NCBI GenBank assembly: GCA_023974075.1
Contig: CM043801.1
Coordinates: 22,003,236-22,067,235 of the forward strand
Length of the DNA: 64,000 nucleotides
DNA from: Chaenocephalus aceratus
Taxonomy: Eukaryota > Chordata > Actinopteri > Perciformes > Channichthyidae
Direction: 5' to 3'
The notes beneath the pieces were generated by a model. That model was not told where the DNA came from, ran no database searches, and saw only the letters and a list, made by a program, of their open reading frames with translations. Shown in pieces: positions 1 to 15,405 of the stretch (the first letter of the stretch is position 1; every line of letters begins with the position of its first letter). The position numbers and the translations under genes are program-made.

Positions 1-2984
<2,984 letters not shown>

Positions 2985-5900
2985 TTTCCCCAGGGGGGAG
3001 TGGATGCAGGGTGTGCATTGTGTTTTGATCTGGATGCAGGAGTGTACAGTTTTGTCAGGAGCTGTTCTGTCACTGTTGTACTCAAACACTGTACAGCAAA
3101 AACATGCCAGATTTAAAAATACTTTTCAACCAGCAGGTTTATAATATGCACGGATGAACAAGCTGACTAAACCGTTTTGATTTTTTTTAATAGATAAACA
3201 TATTCCACTATCTTTGAAAATGAGTTAAGTCACATAGCAATCTGTGGAGATCTTAATTCAAAATCCATTGTGTGTTTTAGGCTTATCTTCTTTGACACGA
3301 ATATGTCCAAATTCAACACCCTTTGCTATTTTTATGATATGTCAGTAAATCCTTGCAGTAAGCTTTCCCTTTTTAACCCTTAATTATCCAGGTGTCAGCG
3401 CATTATTTCTTAATCTAACAATAGTTTGCTGACTCAACAAGCATTTCCCCCTGTCAGCCCACAGTGAAGATCAGCGTCCTCACACACCTGCTGACCACAT
3501 GCTGTCACATGTTGCTTTTACCTTCTGCAAAGGCAGATGATATTTAGCTGAGAATCATCAATATTTAATGAATGAACAAAAGATCAATAATCGTGTCCTG
3601 AGCATCTGACTCTTTCTTGTTCCTGTAATTTGATTATGCTGCAGTATAATTCTGACAGGTATTCTGTACTATATTCATAACACTGTGCATTCAGAAAGAA
3701 CTGTTCTTTTGTAATTTATGCAAAAAGCTCTTCAGGAAGTTGCCCGTGTTAAGTATCAACTCAGTGTGAGATATACTGGGTTTGGTAGTTTACTTCTCTC
3801 ATATTTTATCAAGTGCCCCTCTTATCTTGTGATGTTTTTTAACCCCAAATACAAACAAACAAAAACATTTTGAAGTGTCTCTTAATCATGTAGAATGAGA
3901 GGTTGATGCTGTCACACTGTCCTCTGTGGTATTTAGGTACAATAAACACAAGGGCTTTGCATTGGTGGAGTTATCAGTGTCCTCTTCACACTGCTAAATA
4001 GTGTACCTCAGCTACGCACTGCTTCCCAAAGGAAGCCAAAATCGCAGACTGACCACAGAGTTTCTAAATCTACGCAGGAAAAAACAGTAAACAAGTCACA
4101 GTGTGGTATTATCTAACGGGCCCATTGATCAGTGTCTTGGAAAGCTCACAGTCAGCATTCTGAGGGGATGGTATGATAACGGCTTGAGTTTCCTCTGATG
4201 GTACAAAGACTGCTGTTGGTATAAGATGTTCTTAGCCTTTGGGATGAAATAGAAGCCTCAAGGCCAAATGACGTTCAGCATCATGCCTGATAAACAACAC
4301 AAACACTGAAGCCGGATGTCACAGTTGCTTTATTATTCACTCTACTCATTACAATAACCTTACATCCATACTATTTATTATGCCAGACAAATATGAAGTG
4401 TTTCCCATTATCACATGTTATGTAAAATGCAATATTCCTATAATACCAAGATGTCCCACTGCATCTTTTTACATATTCTAGAATGCAACTAGCATGCTTT
4501 TTCCTCTATTTTGACCCAAAATGCAACCTTATGACAAAATAGTATATTTAGTATATTTTCTTATTTGTATGCATACTGCATGTAACAGTACGCACTTTGC
4601 AAGCCACATAAAATACTAGAGGAAAGAAAAAGTAGGCAATTTGAAACGCAGCCATAGTTGAAGTATGAATGAGTGTCCTCTACATGGATGACAAGTTGTT
4701 CTGATTTTAGACACTTCCTGTCACATGACCGAGGCCTTGCTACCCTGTTGCAAACGCAGACAAATCCTGGCTGGCGTCGGTTCACAGCAAATCGATGAAG
4801 GGATCTGAAAGAAGACACCTATGCTGCGGAAAAAATAAAATGCATCACATTGATCAGAACGCAACCTATTTGGTCCTTAACAGATTCAGAGAGAGATACT
4901 TGTGTTTCTGTTAGGGTTGTGTCGTTTCCTTAAGGTCTGCAGCGTCACACAACCCTTACCTAAATTAAATTCTGCGGCCGCTTAAATATTTATGATACTC
5001 ACCCTCTTTTGGTCCACTCTCCTAGCTTTCAGTTCCTCTTTATGGCCTACCTCGCCCTGTGTTCCCTCCTATCACTGTCATCCCTCTATTCCCTGCTCTG
5101 CTCTCTCCATCCCTCCTCCTCTTCCTCTCCTCCCACATCTCCCTGTCCTCCCACATCTCCCTGTCCTCCCCTGCCCTAGACTTGCACCCGTAGGATATCA
5201 TCTAACTTGGCAGTGTGTCCTTCGGTCTTTACAGGGGCAAAGGCATATTGCTCTCCAATTCCTTGTGCACTGTATCTTTGCCTTGGAACCCAACGCTTGC
5301 CTGCACAACATCATTGTCTCATAGAAGTGTGATGGTATTAAAATGGCCCCTACAAGATGCATTGTCTGTCTCAGTTAAGATTAATTACCCATACTCGTAA
5401 ACGTCTTTTATTCTCATCTAGGTCTATTACGTCATTTTTCTGTGCAATGTTTTCTATAGCTAACATAACCAGTAAGTCAAGTGCAGGTATTACATTGGAG
5501 GGGCGCCCCAGTTACCCTGAAGACACTGCAGTGCAGCCATCTCCCTGCAAAGTCTACCTTCTTCGACTATTTCTGGAGTCACTGGCAAGCTTGTGAGGAG
5601 TTTGGAAAACTTGTCCAGATGCCAATAGCAACATAGTGCCATAAATACTGTTTAGTCCAAGGCCTACACTATATATTCTCTTTTTTTTCATGAAGACACT
5701 GCCAAATGATTGTATTTTTATAATAAGAAATAATTCGTCATTATTTTATTATTTCGACATTCTTAAGAAAATGTGATATATTATCATATTTCTTTATAGT
5801 GCATTTACTCTTTTCTTCATCTTTGTCATCATATTCACCTCTTTGCTCAAAGCTTTAACCTTAATTTATTTCTACCTTTAATCCATCTTCAATGCAGGAA

Positions 5901-7295
5901 CATGCATTTAGATCCTTTACTTGACCAGAAGTGTCAATACAATAATGAAAACATACTGTTTTAATGTAAGATCCTGAAACTAAAGCAGTTACATAGAATT
6001 CAGCCATCTTTAATGTTATTATTTAAAGTTTTACTTTTCCTACGTTGTCAAAATGTGTACTGTGAAAAAGGGTTAGGCAGAGTCAGCATCTTTTGTTCTG
6101 GCTATGTAACAGGATGTCAAATACATGTTGTAGAGTAAAAAGTACAATATTTCCCTCTTGGTGAAAGTAAAAGATGGCAAGGGAAAGACACGTATGTGAC
6201 ATTTTATTTATATAAGCGCTTTTCAAGGCTCTCAAGGTCGCCATAAAAGATGCACAAAACAGGAACACCAGCAGAAAAACAAGACAATATAATCAATATA
6301 AGAACAGAGGATGTGTCATGTGATCAGGGTGGATATGCCAGTGTGAAGATCTATGTTTTGAGACGTGATTTGAAGATGGAGAGTGGTGGTCAGATGTCCG
6401 GTGGGATGGAACCAATTAATTCTTTATTATGCCACTAGAGGGAAGTGAAATGCTTTTTATGGATAAACGACAAATGCTGTAGTGTTTGCACAACTCAGAG
6501 ACCTTCATCTTCTGCTGCATTCAAGTTCTCTCGTCGATTATTTCAGATTCCACTTTTTTGGTCCAGTATACTTAACACTTCCTAGGAGTTTGACTGTTTG
6601 GTTTCCAGGAGCTCTGTCACATGTGAACGTCCTGCATTTAATAGCCCGCTTCAGTAAAAGTACAAAAGTATTGACATCAACTACTTGTTACGCGTAGTGG
6701 CCCATTCAGAATCATATAGAATTATGGATTAGGATTTTTAATGCAATAATGTTTTATCACAGCTGATAAAGGTGGAGTTAATTGGAATTACTTGTTATAC
6801 TGCTGGATGTCATAACCTATAATAAAATATAAATGTGTTTATTTATTAGTGGATTCATATTAGCTAATAATAAAAATATATAAAGTAATTTGTAAATGCT
6901 GTGAAATAAATGTAGTGAGGTAAAAAGTACAAAGTAGCATCAAATAGAAATACTCAAGTAAATAACAAATATCTCAAAATTAGTACAATGGACTTAATTT
7001 AATTCCATTGATGCATACATAGCTGACATGTAGGGTATACAGTAGGCCTACTGTACAGTATAGGCTACTACTAGCTTAGAGTTGAGAATATAATACTTAC
7101 ACAGCATTACAGTTCTGTTAAACAATTGGAGTAAATACAAGGAGATAACATTATATTATTATTATATAAAACAACAGTTACTTTTTTCAAACAATCCTAA
7201 AACGTATCTTATTACACCGAGAGCTATTTAGATGATCCAGAAGTCTGAGCTTTTGGGCGAGTCCTTGAACGCAGCATTTATTCCAGTGGGACGGG
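2985..7295. other. Intergenic DNA upstream of parl
   Basis: No gene recognised. It contains a pyrimidine-rich tract around 5040-5180 with a repeated CCCACATCTCCCTGTCCT unit. Several stretches (about 5900-6010, 6640-6690, 6905-6965) resemble old dispersed fish repeats rich in the words AAGTAC and AAAAGTAC. Confidence 0.5.
6195..6240. repeat. Dispersed fish repeat fragment (TTTATATAAGCGCTTTTCAA word)
   Basis: The word TTTATATAAGCGCTTTTCAA followed by a CTCAAGGTCGC tail matches a motif that recurs in teleost dispersed repeats. I cannot assign the family or the full extent by eye. Confidence 0.35.
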
Positions 7296-7304
7296 CTTCC
7301 GGAA
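7296..7304 (+). promoter_or_regulatory. ETS-type site just upstream of parl start
   Basis: CTTCCGGAA is a palindromic ETS-family core ending 17 bp before the parl ATG. Such sites are common at TATA-less housekeeping promoters of nuclear genes for mitochondrial proteins. Its role here is inferred from position. Confidence 0.5.
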
Positions 7305-7320
7305 AAAGGTCATCACAAAC

Positions 7321-10300
7321 ATGGCGTGGAGAGGATGTGCATTAAAATGGGTAAAAACAGAGTTAATCAGATCCACCAACACGACTTTACGAAGCTCCAG
7401 GTGAGCAGTGCTATAACTCTACAGGCGCAGGGTTTGTAAAGAATAAAAATGGCGGGACCATTATGTGTTTGTGTCTCGAGCAGAAGATTACTTAACTGGC
7501 ATTGTAGACCGAGGTGCAGAGAGCCGTGTGTTTAATTTGTTTACAGAGAAAGACAGACCGTCTGTGTCATTTGTTTCTGTCTGTCATATTCTGGGCTGAT
7601 CAAGCAGCAAAATGCATACAACGCTTTTTCTACTAACTTATTGTTACCATTACAAATATAAAGCCTACTAAATAAAGATATTATGGTTTTGACCAATAGG
7701 CATAGTCCATGGTAAGTCAGGTCATTAGGGCTATTTTCTAAGCCTGAGTGCTCAGTTATAATAGCTACAATTATAATGTTACAGGGCTATTGCTTTATTT
7801 AAATTATTAGAAGACAGAACATGTTGTACAATTGACTAATATACTTGCTAACCCTAACTTTTGTTCCTTACAAAAAGTCAAATATGCATTAATTACAGCT
7901 TCTCAGTTGCAGGGTTTGACTCTTTTTTTGTCTTATTGATTGTTAAGGAAATACATTTTAGTTTCATTTATTCATTTCAGGGCTGTCAAATAATGTCCCC
8001 TAACGTAATAAGGGTTAATAACTGTATCAACACTTTCTTTGCAGAGAGATCCCACACTACCAACAGAGGTACGGGTTCCGTCAGGAAGCCAAACGGCCGG
8101 ATACAAAGAAAGGAAATGTTGTCCAAAAAACTAAAGTTTCTCCCTCTGAGGCTGGCACTCAATCTCTCCCACCTCCTCCCAAAGTCCCCCGGCCGTCACT
8201 CTTTAAACCGCTGATGTTCACAGTAGGGGTAGGTCCTCCAAATATACTAGAATTAGAAAGGAACAGACAGTACTGGGGTTAGGGACGGTTTGAATGTGTT
8301 GGATGTTGTCTGACTCCGTGTCAGTTTACAGGCTGCTCATTTGGTGCCGCGGCTATCCTACAATACGAGACCCTGAAGTCACGAGTCAGGACTGCACAAG
8401 ATGAAGAAAAGTCCGAAAAATTCTCACAGGTGAGGTTTTAATGATGCACACTGCTGGTATGTATATTACTACCTAATAGGCTGCTCACAGCGACTGAGTT
8501 AACCTTTCTTATCTCATGGGGGGTCTCAGGATATGACGTACTGGCATGACTGGTGGAACAAGCTGTCAGGCTTCCAGCAGCAGCTCATCCTCCTCATGTC
8601 CACGGTGGATGACTTCTGGAGCAGTCTCTCAGAGGGACAGAAGACTGTAACAGGTAACTCATGTTGCAGAGACAGATTCATTTAGACCCTGGGTTTATTC
8701 CGATGAAATGGCTAGCATCACCATCTTTACATGTGTTTCATAATCTTATATGTTAATAGTCAGGATCTTTCCTTATTTATTTTTTTCTAGGCATCATTGC
8801 ACTGAATGCTGTAGTCCTGTGTTGCTGGCGGATCCCTGTGATGCAAAGAAGTATGGTTAAGTACTTCACGTCCACTCCAGCCGCCAGTGAGTATGCATGT
8901 TATACCCGTGCTGGTAAAATGTAGAATTGGCTTGCGATATGACAGTAAAGGCAATGCTTTTCTTGCATGTGGAAGATGTGCAGCTTTATTCGCTGGCCAT
9001 GACTAGGTTCTCTGTTTTTGTCTATTTTCTTTTTCCCACCAGAAACACGGTGCCTACCTATGGTCCTGTCCACCTTCAGCCACTACTCCATTTTCCATAT
9101 GGCGGCCAACATGTATGTCCTGTGGACATTCTCATCAGAAATCGTCTCCATCTTAGGAAGGGAGCAGTTTCTCGCATTCTATTTATCGGCTGGTGAGTCA
9201 AATAAAGATGGGATAAAACGGCATTGAATCTATCAAACCCAAATCCATTTTCATCCCTAGCCTAATCTAGTTAGGTTCACTTTCAATGTTTTAGGGCAGT
9301 TCAAGTCCTATATAACATCATTTTTAATACATTAAATTAAAAGAACACCATACTGTATCAGGGTGTCCGCGGGGTCTTAAAAAGTATTACAAGTTGATAA
9401 ATCAATTTAGTGAAAATTAAGGCTATTAAAAAGTATTAAACGGCATTTTCCAAGGTATTACATTTTGTAGCTTGTTTTCAATAAGTATATAAATTGTCCA
9501 AAGAGGTTGTGTTCTACAGTCTGCCTGAATGTAATCATGGCGTAGGTGTGTAGTGTGATTCTGTGTAGTTTATTTATGGCATCCCGTTGGATTTGACGTC
9601 ATCTGAGCAGGACAGCGCACGCTCACTGCTTGATAGCGTGCGAAGGTCCGTTTACGCCGGTTGTTAAACAACATCGTTATGGGGAAATGCAAGTTTGCGT
9701 CCAAATGGTTGGAAGATAAGGAGGAAGGACAATCAATACTGTATATAGTAAATGTGAGGTAGAGTGTGTCGCTAATGTAACCGAAGTGGCGATGAGGTCT
9801 TAAAATGTATGGAAAGGGTCTTAAAAAAGGTCTTAAAAGGTATTACATTTGACTTCAGGATTCCTGCATATACCCTGAGTATAGATATCACATTTACTTT
9901 TTAGCTAAATTACTAAATATTATTAGATTTGTGTATTGGAACCAGTTGGTAAACGGTCAGTTCGACAAAAAAAAAAGGGAAATTAAAGTTGTAACGTTTT
10001 TTGGGGAAAAGTGACATCTCAAGTTCAATGTGTATTTTCAGGTGTGATTTCCAATATGGTCAGCTACACATGTAAAACTGCAACTAGAAGTCTGCATCCA
10101 TCATTAGGAGCGGTAAGATATCTGTTAAAATCATCATACACCTCAACAAAAAAAGATGAACAATAAGCCTTATCTTTGTTCTGTATTTTCTTGTCTCCAT
10201 AGTCAGGTGCTGTGATGGCAGTACTGGCTGCAGTCTGCGCGAATGTGCCAGAAGCCAAACTAGGAATAATCCTCCTCCCCATGTTGACTTTCACTGCAGG

Positions 10301-10927
10301 AAACGTAAGTGAAACATGTTCGTATGCACTGCATCGATACACACCTCTAAAGCTTAATCTGAATGAAAAAATAGTTTGGTAATTCATGCATTTAATAGTG
10401 AGTTTGTCTTTCTGCTGTAGGAAAGAGATGTTAATCTGTGCATGACACAACAAAAACAGACAAAGTGCAGTGTGTGCGAGTTATCTGTCTGAATGCATGG
10501 TTTACAGACAGTTGTTGTTGAGTTTAGTCAGCCCAGTGTGTAACTTTGGGTTCCTGTCATTGGTCTGCCTTTAGGCTCTGAAAGCGCTGATCGCCATGGA
10601 TACAGCAGGGCTCGTCCTGGGATGGCGGATGTTTGACCACGCAGCTCACCTTGGTGGAGCCCTCTTTGGAGTGTGAGTGGAAACAGATTGAAAACTCCAT
10701 AGATTATGTATAAATAATGTTTGGTAGTATCCTGTCCTGCAGTGAATACATTTGAACTGTACCCCTATATCTTCTCCTGCAGATGGTATGTGGCATACGG
10801 TCACAAACTGATCTGGAGGATGCGAGAGCCTCTGGTGAAGCTGTGGCATGAAGCACGTTCTCCAGGTGCCGATGGATCCAGGTCAAGAGGAGGGCCTGGG
10901 GTCAGTGGTGGACCTGGACCAAAATGA
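7321..10927 (+). CDS. parl: PARL, mitochondrial inner-membrane rhomboid protease
   Basis: Ten coding exons: 7321-7400, 8045-8228, 8325-8429, 8530-8653, 8791-8886, 9043-9192, 10042-10112, 10203-10304, 10575-10672 and 10783-10927. They sum to 1155 nt, or 384 residues (human PARL about 379). The start [10 protein letters not shown] is followed by a basic presequence. The core reads [20 protein letters not shown], then the catalytic-serine loop SLGASG (split across exons 7 and 8) and the histidine helix [12 protein letters not shown], so both members of the Ser-His dyad are present. The protein ends in a short polar tail, GGPGPK. As known for the family, PARL sits in the inner mitochondrial membrane and cleaves PINK1, PGAM5 and related substrates in mitophagy and apoptosis control. 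Intron 6 carries a transposon fragment. The gene converges on extl2. I cannot decide from sequence which teleost copy (parla or parlb) it is. Confidence 0.96.
9359..9877. mobile_element. hAT-like non-autonomous element in parl intron 6
   Basis: The ends read CAGGGTGTCCGCGGGGTC and, as reverse complement, CAGGGTATATGCAGGAATCC. The interior repeats GGTCTTAAAA and GTATTACA words, as in a common teleost hAT-derived repeat. I could not find a matching 8-bp target duplication, so the exact ends are provisional. No coding capacity is visible. Confidence 0.5.
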
Positions 10928-11077
10928 GACTCTGCAAGATCTCTGTTCCTTTTTTTTTTTAAACTGGAGTCCACAGTTACCCAAGGATATGCAAAGACAT
11001 TTTTATCAACAAGAGAGTCGGATGTTATTGTGTGCTATTGCACATAGATTTTATTCAAGGTTAGTAATGAGCATAAG

Positions 11078-11874
11078 TAGGGGTGGGCGATATTGAAAAA
11101 TATGTTATCACGATATTTTCAGGCAGTATCACGATAGACGATATATATCACGATATTTTTTCATGTCTGTTATTATGGTTATTTTTCAAGTTACTTAACA
11201 GTACAAGCACCTACAAGGTAACAGAAACTAAAACAAAAAGGAGTAACAGACCAAAATAGCATTTCAAGCTGGTTTTATTTCAGAAATGAATCCCTGAATG
11301 AACAAATGAGCAGTGAACATCAATAAACATGAAAAGGAGGGTAAAACATAACTAAGTAAAACATAAAACATCAATGAGGAAAAGTCAGTGCCAAATAATT
11401 AAAATGTAAACTTTAGAGTAGACTTGAAGTGTAATAAAAGACTTTAGCATAACTGAAGGGAAAAACATAAAACGCCACAGCGTCAGTTATGTCTTTCCAC
11501 CGTTTGCTAGTCTTTTCATAAGGAGCCCCTTGATGAAATGCCTGCCCTATGGTTGCTCGCTGCAAAGAAAGGGGGCGGGGACTTTGGGAGCGTGTCAAAC
11601 AACTCGGACTGAACGAAAGCAGAGGGGCGCTGACATTGTGAAATCGATCGGGCTTGATATATGGTCAAATTAAAATCAGTAGGTGAGGCTGGGGGAGCGG
11701 GAGGGGAAGAGGCTCTCCGTCCGCTGTCATAGCCCCCTGCGCCGCGCACGGAGAGCCTCTTCCCCTCCCGCTATTTTTTTTTTTTTATCACGATAGGACG
11801 ATATCTCTGAAAAAGCATATTGTGGAGACCTAATATCGTCACGACGATATATATCGTCATATCGCCCACCCCTA
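11078..11874. mobile_element. hAT-type MITE with intact 8-bp target duplication
   Basis: Terminal inverted repeats start TAGGGGTGGGCGATAT. Both ends are flanked by the same 8 bases, AGCATAAG (11070-11077 and 11875-11882), the target duplication length of hAT elements. The interior is rich in ATCACGATA/CGATAT words and contains a separate 25-bp inverted repeat near its right end. It lies downstream of the parl stop codon and before the likely parl poly(A) signal, so it probably forms part of the parl 3' UTR. No transposase is encoded. Confidence 0.92.
11696..11772. repeat. 25-bp perfect inverted repeat inside the hAT MITE
   Basis: Arms 11696-11720 and 11748-11772 are exact reverse complements (AGCGGGAGGGGAAGAGGCTC and the following 5 bases), separated by a 27-nt GC-rich spacer. 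If transcribed as part of the parl 3' UTR it would form a strong hairpin. Confidence 0.93.
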
Positions 11875-12119
11875 AGCATAAGGTTATTTAATGGTATTCA
11901 GAGATCTGGAATTTGAACAGGTGACACTCCAGATGTTTACTGTGTGGACTGATAACATCTGCTGCCCTTCAAGTAACTCCTTGGAGCTACAAATGGAAAA
12001 TATCATCCCTCTACCTCCTTAATCTTCAGCCTTCAAGTCCGTTTTTGTTTTTACTGTCCCTATTATTAAAAGCAATTGTATAAAACTGGACAGAAACTGT
12101 GTGCGTGCGGTAGTCAGTG

Positions 12120-12125
12120 AATAAA
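12120..12125 (+). terminator. Likely poly(A) signal of parl
   Basis: AATAAA, about 1.2 kb after the parl stop codon and the last canonical hexamer on this strand before the convergent extl2 end. The assignment is inferred from position. Confidence 0.5.
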
Positions 12126-12220
12126 TCAATTGCTGAAATTATTTTTAATATATGTCGAGTCCTGTGGGCTGGCCTTATGTCGCTATTAAAACAGGATGAC
12201 AATCAAAGTTGATAATGCAT

Positions 12221-12226
12221 TTTATT
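12221..12226 (-). terminator. Likely poly(A) signal of extl2
   Basis: TTTATT on the + strand, AATAAA on the minus strand, about 1.75 kb after the extl2 stop. It faces the parl signal about 100 bp away, so the two 3' ends may nearly abut. Other minus-strand hexamers could be used instead. Confidence 0.4.
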
Positions 12227-13075
12227 TTTTAATAAGAGAAGATTAGTCTGCATTGATATAATTCCTGACAAGGGAACGCTTTCTACACTTTGGTGAAAAA
12301 GCCGTGAAGTAGCGATTTGTGTTTATTTCAGAAATGAGATGCTAGTGTTCAGCTCGTTTCCAGAAAAGCTCTTCTCCTAAGAACTCTAAGTATCTCCTAT
12401 TAACTTATTCATCTACAACTTCTGTTTAGAGAAAAACAATTGGATTTATTTAACAGTCACATGATATGTGCACACATTGCTTTTTCAAAATTCATTGTCA
12501 ATGCATGCATAGTACTGTACATAAAGATTAAGTTAGGATGTACGAAATACCTGCTGTTATTCTAGTTCATTCACAAATTCACACTATGGCTGGGTCTATT
12601 TTTGCCAGGAAATTACAAAATAACGACATCTTCTTTAAATGGGAAGGGTGTGTACATACATAAGGTTTATACATTAAATAAACAACTATAAATGCAGTAA
12701 AACCAAAACATTTGAACTAGACGTCCTCAGAGCTGTAAATCATGGTTACAAACCAGGCAATTTGTCTGCAGATGTAAGACTGACACCTGCTGGCTGTAAA
12801 AGAACTGCACTACAATCCACTGAGAGGTGTTCATACTGAAGGGAAGGCAGCTTTGGTAACAGCATACAGATGACCTTATCACATAAGGACGTTTCATCAG
12901 ACTGGGCCATGAGTAGAACATTCAGATTGTCCGAAATCCATGATTGTCCTGCAGGTGCAAGGGAGAGACTAAACAGAAATGCAAACAAGCACAAATATTC
13001 TCATGAGGACCATTTTTTGCTGTATTTCACCCTCTTCTGAATCATGTATTCAAATCAAAAGATTTTGTCTCTTAA

Positions 13076-13865
13076 CACTAGAATCGCTGTATACCTAAAA
13101 CCGCCAACGGGTCAAATGTACCCGCTATTGATTTTCAAGGTACAATGTTCTTTTATTTATCATACAGAACAGTGAGTTTTGATCGCACAGGGATGAAACT
13201 TATACCAATAGAATCTGTGGACTCTCAGCTTTTCATATGATACAGTTTGTGCAGATAACATGAAGTATAAAATATCGCTAAGAGTGCTGATTTAAAACGC
13301 TTGGTGTGAGACTTGTGTTTTGTTTAGGTACAAATCTCTCTAACTATAACTATCAATCTATCTGTAATGTTCTGTTCTATGGACATATAATTGTCTACAT
13401 AAACAGATGACGCGGACTACTTCTCTCAAGTCACATAACCTGCACACATGCATTACGTCCTCAACGTGAGCTCAGTCATCCAAGATCTTGTATTCTCCAA
13501 GATGTTACACTATCTATAAGTCTATCTCTCTCTCTATCCATCTATCAATATATCTATCTATCTATATATATATATATATAAGGAACCGCAGTAGACAAAA
13601 GGTGTTGCTATAGCAACACGTCATGTTTACGCTGCATTTTCTATGAGTTAAATAATACCCGCTGGCGGATATAGGTATAAATGGCAATTTTTGGGCGATT
13701 TTTAAAATCTGACTTCATATTAACAATTGTTAACAACAGAGGGTGATACATAACATACTTTCAGGAAAAGTCACGAACTGGGAGACTTTAATATGTTATT
13801 GAAAACAAGTTGCTTACAATCAAAAAACAGCTGCGGGTAAAATGTACCCATTGGCGGTTCTAGTG
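13076..13865. mobile_element. piggyBac-type MITE flanked by TTAA
   Basis: The ends read CACTAGAATCGC and, as reverse complement, CACTAGAACCGCC. Each is directly flanked by TTAA (13072-13075 and 13866-13869), the piggyBac target duplication. The subterminal words CCAACGGGTCAAATGTACCC and its inverted counterpart continue the terminal similarity. The interior holds a TCTA/TATA simple repeat (about 13515-13580) and no transposase. It lies in the expected 3' UTR of extl2. Confidence 0.88.
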
Positions 13866-13978
13866 TTAAACTTGAAGTAGAGTTTTCTAGATGTGCAGGG
13901 ATCAGAAGAGTCAAACTTACGACTATTACTTGAGTTGATCTTCTTTCAATCCAAAACAACCAGCAGTGACGCGGCTCC

Positions 13979-15405
13979 TCAACCTCTACTCTTGTGATTG
14001 GCATAGCTGGGAAATCCAAACTGGGAGACCATCAGGTTGGAGAAGCAGAGGGGCATGAAGCCATAGATCTGTGTCAGCCTGTTGAGACAGAAGGACCTCT
14101 GCAGAAGGTGTTCGGGGCGATGCCACATGCCCTCGTACCCGCTGCGGGCGTCCTTTTCCAGGTTCCGTAGGTCCACAGGTTTGACAAAGACCCCAGAGGG
14201 TTTGTTAACGCTGCCTGTGGAGTGTTTCCTCAAAAACAGCGCTACAGCAAAGTTCATGGCGATGTCGTCACAGTTCTGCGTTTCATCTATCAGCGCATGC
14301 ACTGCTGGAGGCTGGTCCTGGAAGAGCTGCAGGTAACGACGGTGGAAGAAGGCAGCACCAACTAAAATCATGGAGTATCTGCAGTGAGGGGATCAAGATA
14401 ACCATATTAAAAAAGGGCCATCCACATCATAGTAAGATTAACCAAACCACAGCTAATATTATGCATTTTGGGAAGCTTGAAAAACTATGATAAGTAGGAA
14501 AAAGCACAACTTACTTGTCACCTCCACCTGTTTCTGGGTCCTGCAGTTCAAAGCTGCCGTAGCTGTACACTCCTCCTGGTGTGGAGACATGTTTCCGTGG
14601 GACAAATCCAACAATCTGGTCTGGAAATTGCTGCAGATTAGAACCAAAGACAAAACCGTTAATGCTGTACCTGTTAATGCCACAACCATTGTGTAATGTA
14701 ATGTACAGTACCAGATAATGCCGATGCATTTTAATGTACATAATCAATTATCAAATTAACCCAAATGTAGAGTTTATTACCTTCCAGACAGAGAAAGCAA
14801 AACTGATGTCAGGAACGCTGACCAGGGTGTCGTCATCCAGCATCAGAACAGCTAGGGATAGCAGAAAAAACTAAACAAACAACTCTGATTTTTTTTTTTT
14901 TTTAAAAGGCACAGAATTATAGTACAACTACCACTTAACATAAACAATATGCAAGCTGGAAAATATACTCACCATCAGTTTCAATCTCAGGGAATGGTTG
15001 TAGTCTGTTGCGCATTTGATTGATGGTCTGCTCCTTGAAGAGCACAGGGACTGGATGGGGCCCCAAAGAGTTCCATAGCTTTAGGGGTGTCTGCTCCCCA
15101 ATGTTGTTCCAGACTATAATAATCTTCTGAAGATGAGGCACTGCCTGGTAATGGTTGAGGAGTTTGAGCAAAATGTCTGTGCGGTTGTAAGTTTGGATGA
15201 TGATGGTGAACCTCTGCTCGTCCTCTGTGCTGTCGCCATGGCGGCCCTGTGCAGGATCCTCCTTTTGTGATGTTGCTCTGCGTAGCACTCCCAGGACGCC
15301 AACGCCTCTTTGGTCCTCCGCAGGTGGCAGCAGAGCGGTCAGGGAGGCACCAACCAGGAGAACCAGCAGGATGGGACAAATCAAGTAGGCTCGACGTAGC
15401 CCCAT
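13979..15405 (-). CDS. extl2: EXTL2, exostosin-like N-acetylhexosaminyltransferase
   Basis: Four coding exons on the minus strand: 15405-14973, 14851-14781, 14630-14515 and 14378-13979. They total 1020 nt, 339 residues (human EXTL2 about 330). The N-terminus MGLRRAYLICPILLVLLVGA is a type II signal anchor for the ER/Golgi. The GT64 fold follows: FTIIIQTYNRTDILLKLLNH, then VWNN, the metal-binding DDD in VLMLDDDTLVSVPD, VGFVPRKHV, and the C-terminal DETQNCDDIAMNF acidic motif. As known for the family, EXTL2 adds GlcNAc/GalNAc to the glycosaminoglycan linkage tetrasaccharide and limits heparan and chondroitin sulfate synthesis. A probable noncoding first exon ends at a donor at 16226, and its promoter side is interrupted by a nested transposon. 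An out-of-frame ATG lies 7 nt upstream of the start. Confidence 0.95.

Noticed and set aside
8000..8214. Plus-strand open frame overlapping parl exon 2
   Set aside because: The parl exon is read in a different frame that splices in phase with its neighbours; the longer frame is a shadow.
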